DNA of 64,000 nt, taken from NCBI RefSeq assembly GCF_000296405.1, contig NZ_JH815194.1, positions 317,619-381,618 on the forward strand. Direction: 5' to 3'. Positions within the stretch are counted from its first letter, which is position 1. Each line of letters begins with the position of its first letter. A model generated the notes under the pieces. That model saw nothing but the letters and a program-made list of their open reading frames with translations, searched no databases and had not been told where the DNA came from. Origin of the DNA: Corynebacterium otitidis ATCC 51513. GTDB lineage: Bacteria > Actinomycetota > Actinomycetes > Mycobacteriales > Mycobacteriaceae. Below, piece by piece: positions 59,086 through 64,000 of this stretch. A program made the position numbers and the translations under genes.

Positions 59086-60360
59086 ATGGTGGGCGTGACT
59101 ACGACCACTCCCTCGGACCACCAGCCCGGCAGGCCGCGGCGGCGCCGCACGTTCGACCAGTCGGAGAAGCTCAAGAACGTCCTCTACGAGATCCGCGGCC
59201 CCGTCGCCGCGGAGGCGGAGCGGATGGAGTCCGACGGGCACCGCGTGTTGAAGCTCAACACCGGCAACCCCGCGGTCTTCGGCTTCGACGCGCCGGACGT
59301 CATCATGCGCGACATGATCGCCGCGCTGCCCCACTCGCAGGGCTACTCCACCTCGAAGGGCATCGTTCCCGCCCGGCGCGCGATCGTCACCCGCTACGAG
59401 CTCATCGACGGCTTCCCCGAGTTCGACATCGACGACGTGTTCCTCGGCAACGGCGTCTCGGAGCTCATCGGGATGACGACGCAGGCGCTCCTCAACGACG
59501 GCGACGAGGTGCTCATCCCCGCGCCCGACTACCCGCTGTGGACGGCGTCGGTCTCGCTCGCGGGCGGCACCCCGGTGCACTACCTCTGCGACGAGGACAA
59601 CGACTGGAACCCGTCGCTCGAGGACATCGAGCAAAAGATCACCGAGCGCACCAAGGCGATCGTCGTCATCAACCCCAACAACCCGACCGGGGCGGTGTAC
59701 TCGAAGGAGACCCTCGAGGCGATCGTGAGGCTCGCCAGGGAGCACGACCTCATGCTGCTCGCCGACGAGATCTACGACCGGATCCTCTACGACGGGGCGG
59801 TGCACCACTCGCTCGCCACGCTCGCGCCGGATCTCGTCACCGTGACGTACAACGGGCTCTCCAAGGCCTACCGGGTGGCCGGCTACCGCGCGGGCTGGAT
59901 GGTCGTCACCGGCCCGAAGGAGCGCGCCCGCGGCTTCATCGAGGGCCTCGAACTGCTCGCGTCGACGAGGCTGTGCTCGAACGTGCCCGGCCAGCACGCC
60001 ATCCAGGTCGCGCTCGGCGGGAGGCAGTCGATCTACGAGCTCACCGGTGAGGGCGGCCGGCTGCTTCGGCAGCGCGACGTGGCCTACGAGAAGCTCAACG
60101 AGATCCCCGGGGTGAGTTGCGTGAAGCCCAAGGGCGCGCTCTACGCGTTCCCGCGCCTCGACCCCGAGGTCTACGACATCCACGACGACACGCAGCTCAT
60201 GCTCGACCTGCTGCGCGCCACGAAGATCTTGATGGTGCAGGGCACCGGCTTCAACTGGCCGGAGCCCGACCACTTCCGGGTCGTCACGCTGCCCTGGGCC
60301 TCGGAGCTCGCCGAGGCGATCGACCGGCTCGGGGACTTCCTCTCCAGCTACAAGCAGTAG
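59086..60360 (+). CDS. alaT: Alanine aminotransferase AlaT-type
   Basis: PLP-dependent class I/II aminotransferase of 424 residues. The PLP Lys is Lys260 in NGLSKAYRVAGYRAGW; INPNNPTGAVYSKE carries the Asn and LLADEIYDRIL the Asp that hold the cofactor, and FRVVTLP the Arg for the substrate carboxylate. In C. glutamicum the homologue at this place makes alanine from pyruvate and glutamate. Either the ATG at 59086 or the GTG at 59095 could be the start. The N-terminal basic tail to residue 25 is not part of the fold. A strong terminator follows. Confidence 0.9.
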   Translation: MVGVTTTTPSDHQPGRPRRRRTFDQSEKLKNVLYEIRGPVAAEAERMESDGHRVLKLNTGNPAVFGFDAPDVIMRDMIAALPHSQGYSTSKGIVPARRAIVTRYELIDGFPEFDIDDVFLGNGVSELIGMTTQALLNDGDEVLIPAPDYPLWTASVSLAGGTPVHYLCDEDNDWNPSLEDIEQKITERTKAIVVINPNNPTGAVYSKETLEAIVRLAREHDLMLLADEIYDRILYDGAVHHSLATLAPDLVTVTYNGLSKAYRVAGYRAGWMVVTGPKERARGFIEGLELLASTRLCSNVPGQHAIQVALGGRQSIYELTGEGGRLLRQRDVAYEKLNEIPGVSCVKPKGALYAFPRLDPEVYDIHDDTQLMLDLLRATKILMVQGTGFNWPEPDHFRVVTLPWASELAEAIDRLGDFLSSYKQ

Positions 60361-60377
60361 GCCTCCCCGGAAGCCTT

Positions 60378-60417
60378 CCGCCCCGCGCGCCCTCGGGTGC
60401 TGCGGGGCGGGTTTCTT
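60378..60417 (+). terminator. Terminator after alaT
   Basis: CCGCCCCGC (60378-60386) pairs with GCGGGGCGG (60402-60410), followed by GTTTCTT. It lies between convergent alaT and ugd. Confidence 0.75.
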
Positions 60418-61747
60418 AGCGGGCCTTGACGAGCCCGCGGCCCACCGCGCGCAGCGTCCAGCCCGCGGCGAGCCAGTCGGCGGCGGGCAGCGCGCCGCGC
60501 GCGTCGACGACGCAGCGGCGCCGCACGAGCCCGCCCGCCCACTCGGGGTCGATCTCCTGGTATTCGCGCCACTCGGTGGCCAGCACGACGACGTCCGCGC
60601 CACCCAGCGCCTCCTCGAGGGTCTCGGGGTAGGCGAGCGTGGGGAAGGCGCGCCGCGCGTTGGCGGTGGCGCGCGGGTCAACGACCACGACGTCCGCGCC
60701 GCGGAGCGAGAGCGCGCCCGCCGCGGCGAGCGCCGGCGAGTCGCGCACGTCGTCCGAGTTCGGCTTGTACGCCGCGCCGAGCACGCACACCCGCGCCCCG
60801 GCGAGCCCATCCGGCACGAGGGCTGCGACGTCGTCGACGACTCGGCTGCGCCGGTTGCGGTTGACGGAGTCGACCTCCCGCATGAAGCGCGCCGCGTGGT
60901 CCGCGCCGAGCTCGTTCGCGCGCGCCATAAACCCGCGCAGGTCCTTCGGCAGGCAGCCGCCCCCGAAGCCCAGGCCCGCGTGGAGGAACTTCGAGCCGAT
61001 GCGCGGGTCGAGGCCGAGCGCGGTGGTGAGCTCCGCGATGTTCGCGCCGCCCGCCTCGCACACGTCGGCGACCGCGTTGATGAAGGACACCTTCGTCGCG
61101 AGGAACGCGTTCGCGGCGGTCTTGACGAGCTCCGCGGTGGCGACGTCCGTCTCGAGGAAGGGGATGCCCTCGGCGATCTGCTCCCGGTAGACCTCCCGGA
61201 GCGCCTCCACCGCCGCGGAGCCGGTCCTCGAGCCGACGACGATGCGGTCGGGGTGGAGCGTGTCGGCCACGGCGCGGCCCTCGCGGAGGAACTCGGGGTT
61301 CCAGCACACGTCGACCTCCGCGTCGTCGCCGACGAGCAGGTCGGCGAGGACCTGCAGCTCGGAGGCGGTGCCCACCGGCACCGTCGACTTCCCGACCAGC
61401 AGGTGGCGCCCGGAAAGCCTCGGCACGAGGTCGGAGACGACGTCGCGCACCGCGGACACGTCCGTCGCGAACCCGCCCTTGACCTGCGGGGTACCCACGG
61501 TGATGAAGTGCAGCCGCGCGAACTCGGCAGCCTGCTGGTAGTCGGTCGTCCAGTGGATCCGGCCCGCCTCCCGCTCGGTGGCGAGCAGCTCCCCCAGCCC
61601 GGGCTCGTAGAACGGGAGGCGGCCCGCCTCGAGCTCGTCGACGCGCCGCTGCTGGGTGTCCACCGCGAGCACCTCGTGGCCGCACCGCGCCATGCAGATG
61701 GCGTGGGTCGCGCCGAGGTAGCCCGCTCCGATGACCGTGATTCGCAT
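60416..61747 (-). CDS. ugd: UDP-glucose 6-dehydrogenase
   Basis: Oxidises UDP-glucose to UDP-glucuronate with two NAD+, supplying glucuronate for envelope glycans. The 443-residue protein opens MRITVIGAGYLGATHAICMA with the dinucleotide fold and carries FLREGRAVADTLHPDRIVVG, ANAFLATKVSFINAVADVC and the catalytic Cys in GFGGGCLPKDLRGF. The C-terminal UDP-binding domain includes CVLGAAYKPNSDDVRDSPAL. The ATG at 61747 matches the family start; a GTG three codons upstream is possible but no signal favours it. Confidence 0.93.
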   Translation of the reverse strand: MRITVIGAGYLGATHAICMARCGHEVLAVDTQQRRVDELEAGRLPFYEPGLGELLATEREAGRIHWTTDYQQAAEFARLHFITVGTPQVKGGFATDVSAVRDVVSDLVPRLSGRHLLVGKSTVPVGTASELQVLADLLVGDDAEVDVCWNPEFLREGRAVADTLHPDRIVVGSRTGSAAVEALREVYREQIAEGIPFLETDVATAELVKTAANAFLATKVSFINAVADVCEAGGANIAELTTALGLDPRIGSKFLHAGLGFGGGCLPKDLRGFMARANELGADHAARFMREVDSVNRNRRSRVVDDVAALVPDGLAGARVCVLGAAYKPNSDDVRDSPALAAAGALSLRGADVVVVDPRATANARRAFPTLAYPETLEEALGGADVVVLATEWREYQEIDPEWAGGLVRRRCVVDARGALPAADWLAAGWTLRAVGRGLVKAR

Positions 61748-61810
61748 GGCGACCACTGTGCCCGGCCGCGGTGAACGGGGCCTAACTATCCGGCTACCGT
61801 CCGCGGACCG

Positions 61811-62374
61811 CTAACGGAAGTTCAGATACGCCTTCGAGGTCGTGGGCCCGCGCTGCCCCTGATACTTCGAGCCGAGCTCCGCGGAACCGTAGGGGGTCTC
61901 CGCGGGCGAAGACATCGCGAACAGCGCGAGCTGCCCGATCTTCATCCCCGGGTACAGGGTGATGGGCAGGTTCGCCGCGTTGGAGAGCTCGAGGGTGATG
62001 TGCCCACTAAATCCCGGGTCGATGAAGCCCGCGGTCGAGTGGGTCACCAGCCCCAGCCGGCCCAGCGAGGATTTCCCCTCGAGCCGGCCCGCGAGGTGCG
62101 CCGGCAAGCCGACGCGCTCGAGCGTGGAGCCGAGGATGAACTCCCCCGGGTGGAGCACGAACGAGTCGCCCTCGTCGACCTCGACGAGGGTGGTGAGCTC
62201 GGGCATCTCGAGCTTCGGGTCGATGTGCGTGTAGCGGGAGTTGTTAAACACCCGCACGTAGCGGTCGAGGCGGATATCCACGCTCGAGGGCTGCACGAGC
62301 CCGGGCTCGTAGGGCTCGATGGCGAAGCTGCCGTCCTCGACGGCGGCGCGGATATCGCGGTCGGAGAGAAGCAC
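61811..62374 (-). CDS. dcd: dCTP deaminase
   Basis: Deaminates dCTP on the way to dTTP. The 187 residues contain [16 protein letters not shown], the [15 protein letters not shown] core, [20 protein letters not shown] with the catalytic Glu region, and [15 protein letters not shown]. The C-terminus closes with [19 protein letters not shown]. tuberculosis Dcd is bifunctional (deaminase and dUTPase); the similarity suggests this one may be too, but I cannot prove that by eye. It starts at a GTG with TAGGCT six bases upstream, so it is probably leaderless. Confidence 0.95.
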   Translation of the reverse strand: MLLSDRDIRAAVEDGSFAIEPYEPGLVQPSSVDIRLDRYVRVFNNSRYTHIDPKLEMPELTTLVEVDEGDSFVLHPGEFILGSTLERVGLPAHLAGRLEGKSSLGRLGLVTHSTAGFIDPGFSGHITLELSNAANLPITLYPGMKIGQLALFAMSSPAETPYGSAELGSKYQGQRGPTTSKAYLNFR

Positions 62375-62380
62375 GCCCCC

Positions 62381-62386
62381 AGCCTA
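62381..62386 (-). promoter_or_regulatory. -10 hexamer for dcd
   Basis: TAGGCT on the minus strand with six bases to the GTG at 62374; there is no Shine-Dalgarno. Confidence 0.4.
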
Positions 62387-62454
62387 ACCGGGCCGGGCAC
62401 TAGCCTCACGCGGCGCCTCCTCCCAGGGCTTTTATCGCAGGGCGCGGGCCGTGC

Positions 62455-62460
62455 TAGACT
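62455..62460 (+). promoter_or_regulatory. -10 hexamer for tRNA-Gly
   Basis: TAGACT, about 46 bp before the mature tRNA 5' end, is the best -10 in the gap between dcd and the tRNA gene. Confidence 0.4.
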
Positions 62461-62506
62461 TCACCGGGTACGCGCAGGCGGGCGAGAGCCCAAAACCCGG
62501 CGCGAT

Positions 62507-62580
62507 GCCGATGTAGTTCAATGGCAGAACATCAGCTTCCCAAGCTGAATACGCGGGTTCGATTCCCGTCATCGGCTCCA
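62507..62580 (+). tRNA. tRNA-Gly (anticodon CCC)
   Basis: A 74-base gene that folds as a tRNA: acceptor GCCGATG pairs with CATCGGC, the anticodon stem is TCAGC/GCTGA with loop TTCCCAA (anticodon CCC, reading GGG), and the T arm is CGGG-TTCGATT-CCCG. CCA is encoded at 62578-62580. It lies beside dcd, as in other Corynebacteriales. Confidence 0.95.
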
Positions 62581-62589
62581 CGAACACCC

Positions 62590-62632
62590 CCGGCCCCGGG
62601 CGGCGAGAGCCACCCGGGGCCGGTTCTTTTGT
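62590..62632 (+). terminator. Terminator of the tRNA-Gly gene
   Basis: An 11-bp stem, CCGGCCCCGGG (62590-62600) with 62613-62623, followed by TTCTTTTGT. Confidence 0.85.
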
Positions 62633-62712
62633 ATCGCCGCCCCTCGCCCGCGGGAACAGTGCCGCGGGGCCGGGTCCGCGGGGCTAGGGGGCGGCGGCGA
62701 GGCCGGGCCTTC

Positions 62713-63636
62713 TTAGGCGCGGGCCGCGAACCAGCCGCGCACCTGCGGCAGCGCGAGGAGCACCACCTGGGCGACCGTCCCGCCGAGCAGGAGGAGCCCC
62801 ACCAGCGTCAGCGGGGTGGCGCCGACGATAGCGGTGCTCACCAGCCCGACGAGCACGAGCGCGATCGCCGCGCCCGCGCCGACGATGAGCCCCACCGGCT
62901 CCCGGCGCGCGCCGAAGCCCGCGATGGCCAGCGCCACGCTCACCCCGACGACGGCCGAGACGACCGTGGCGACGACGAACTGGTAGCCCGTCCACGGCGG
63001 GACGAACGAGGAGTCGAAGACGCCCTCGACGAAGCGCTCGCCGCTCGAGTTGATCGCGATCTGCCACAGGCCGATGAGGAAGCCCAGCGCGCCGACGACG
63101 GCGAGCCCGATGGCCACCCAGAACGTCGCGGCCACCACCGGCGGCAGCTGGCGCACGTCCGCGGCCGCGCCCTGGAGCGCGCTCTGGCCCGCGGCCGGCG
63201 CGGCGGGCTGCCCGGGCTGCTGCTGCCCGGTGGCGGGGTACTGCTCGGTGGCCGGGTCCGCGTAAGGCTGCTGGGCCTGCTGGCCGTAGTAGGCGTCGGC
63301 CGGCGACTCGGCCGAGGGGGCGTCCTTCTCGTCCTCGTCCTCGAGCGGGGGCAGGGCGCTCTCGGGGAGCTGGGCTAAGCCGCGCAGCTCGTCGATGCCG
63401 ATAGCCGGCGGGGTCGGGGAGGCGAGCCGCTCGTCATAAAGGCGCCGGCGGCGGGGGTCGCCGAGGATGGTGCGCGCGGTCGAGGCTTCGTCGTAGGCGG
63501 GGTCGGCGACGGTCTTGCCCTCGCCGCTCAGCCGCTCGAGCCGCGAGTCGAGCTCCCCGGCGATCTCCGCGGCGCTCTTCTCCCGGTCGAGCCCCAGGCT
63601 CGCGTACAGGTCGTAGTGGCTCTCGCCCTGGCTCAT
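62713..63636 (-). CDS. Membrane protein with a J-like N-terminus
   Basis: A 307-residue protein. The first 70 residues resemble a J domain in pattern (HYDLYASLGLDREKSAAEI, then DEASTARTILGDPRRRRLYD), but the HPD signature is missing, so it cannot stimulate DnaK in the usual way. A Gln/Pro/Tyr-rich linker follows (about 105-155), then four hydrophobic segments (about 165-190, 217-240, 248-270 and 275-295). No function is known to me; the same type of protein is common in corynebacteria. Confidence 0.75.
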   Translation of the reverse strand: MSQGESHYDLYASLGLDREKSAAEIAGELDSRLERLSGEGKTVADPAYDEASTARTILGDPRRRRLYDERLASPTPPAIGIDELRGLAQLPESALPPLEDEDEKDAPSAESPADAYYGQQAQQPYADPATEQYPATGQQQPGQPAAPAAGQSALQGAAADVRQLPPVVAATFWVAIGLAVVGALGFLIGLWQIAINSSGERFVEGVFDSSFVPPWTGYQFVVATVVSAVVGVSVALAIAGFGARREPVGLIVGAGAAIALVLVGLVSTAIVGATPLTLVGLLLLGGTVAQVVLLALPQVRGWFAARA

Positions 63637-63791
63637 CTCACGGCCCCTTCCTCGGCGCGGGGCGCGGGGCCTGCCGCGCCCCGCGCCAGCACATGTGGTC
63701 TTTAGGTTCGCCCCCTGACTCTAGCGCCCGCCCCGGCCGAGGCGCGCGGGCGCGCCCCGCCGGGGCTCCGGGGCCGCGGCGGGCTGCCGCG

Positions 63792-64000
63792 CTAGGAGCA
63801 GGTGACGATCGGCTGCGGGTCGTAGACCGTGGTGGTCTCCTCGCGGGAGATCTCGTTGCCGGAGAGGTCCCGGATGATGCGCGTGTCGGAGGTGGTGAAG
63901 CCCGGCGCGCCCGAGGAGGGCTGGCAGTTCTCGCCGCCGACGTTCTGCCGCTGCGGCGGGGTCTCGTTCCAGCGGCCGCCGTTGACGGACTCGACGTCGA
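63792..64000 (-). CDS. C-terminal part of an exported VanW/G5-like protein (partial)
   Basis: The frame runs in from the right edge and stops at a TAG at 63792-63794. The visible 69 residues end with NCQPSSGAPGFTTSDTRIIR, a short turn, then EISREETTTVYDPQPIVTCS. The paired Cys and the strand pattern ending in VYDPQPIVTC resemble the C-terminal extracytoplasmic module of VanW-like actinobacterial proteins. The start and most of the protein lie outside the window, so the family assignment is tentative. Confidence 0.5.
   Translation of the reverse strand, partial: DVESVNGGRWNETPPQRQNVGGENCQPSSGAPGFTTSDTRIIRDLSGNEISREETTTVYDPQPIVTCS

Noticed and set aside
56312-59098. A 928-codon plus-strand open frame opposite the nucleotidase gene
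   Set aside because: It crosses the nucleotidase promoter region and the DUF1707 gene in another frame, and has no recognisable domain.

Overview
This window is about 70% GC and looks like chromosomal DNA from a high-GC Corynebacterium. The evidence is the gene order glnX-glnH-pknG next to ackA-pta, a cysZ-Y-N-D-H-X-I sulfate-assimilation operon containing the small corynebacterial gene cysX, a dnaK-grpE-dnaJ-hspR operon with HAIR operators, a ferredoxin-type sulfite reductase, and a large two-domain PutA. From memory, many neighbours have counterparts in the Rv0320-Rv0429 part of the Mycobacterium tuberculosis chromosome (dcd, tRNA-Gly, ugd, alaT, the dnaK operon, purA, fba, the GH76 gene, the TrmH gene, pyrE, clpB and its flavohaemoglobin-like neighbour, purT, ackA-pta, the pknG operon, xth). 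Most of the window is therefore conserved Corynebacteriales core. I saw no prophage, insertion sequence, CRISPR array or rRNA.

Layout. 1-8.1 kb: a GNAT-like gene tail, exonuclease III, cardiolipin synthase, a NUDIX hydrolase, and the GlnX-GlnH-PknG amino-acid sensing and kinase operon. 8.1-9.1 kb: a lone DUF2283 gene and a 570-bp stretch with no clear gene. 9-20 kb: ackA-pta, a ferredoxin-NADP reductase, purT, purA, a hypothetical gene, a FUSC membrane protein and fructose-bisphosphate aldolase. 20-26 kb: a GH76 enzyme, an RNA methyltransferase with pyrE, an anchored acidic protein, a sulfurtransferase lacking its usual catalytic Cys, and a nuclease-like lipoprotein. 26-38 kb: clpB, a GltS-like transporter, a degenerate flavohaemoglobin, a nitrilase-family enzyme, a two-gene hydrolase unit, and the hspR-dnaJ-grpE-dnaK operon. 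38.6-45 kb: amino-acid permease, ornithine cyclodeaminase and PutA, which together would take ornithine to proline to glutamate. 45-49 kb: AI-2E-type permease, DJ-1/PfpI protein and a zinc alcohol dehydrogenase. 49-55.5 kb: the cys operon behind a McbR-like operator. 55.9-64 kb: a LASTG-bearing 5'-nucleotidase, a DUF1707 protein, alaT, ugd, dcd, tRNA-Gly, a J-like membrane protein and a truncated exported-protein gene.

Regulation visible in the DNA: HspR-type inverted repeats precede both clpB and dnaK while hspR ends the dnaK operon, so the repressor and both of its likely targets lie within 10 kb. At clpB a SigH-like -35 lies inside the operator spacer. Many genes have a TANNNT hexamer 6-9 nt before the ATG or GTG, which points to leaderless transcripts, and I used this to choose several starts. 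I did not find a clearly new multigene system. The least explained pieces are the paired HspR-like sites at clpB, the Ser-for-Cys rhodanese, the apparently haem-less flavohaemoglobin relative, the small helical gene overlapping an alpha/beta-hydrolase gene, and the 8.5-9.05 kb gap.
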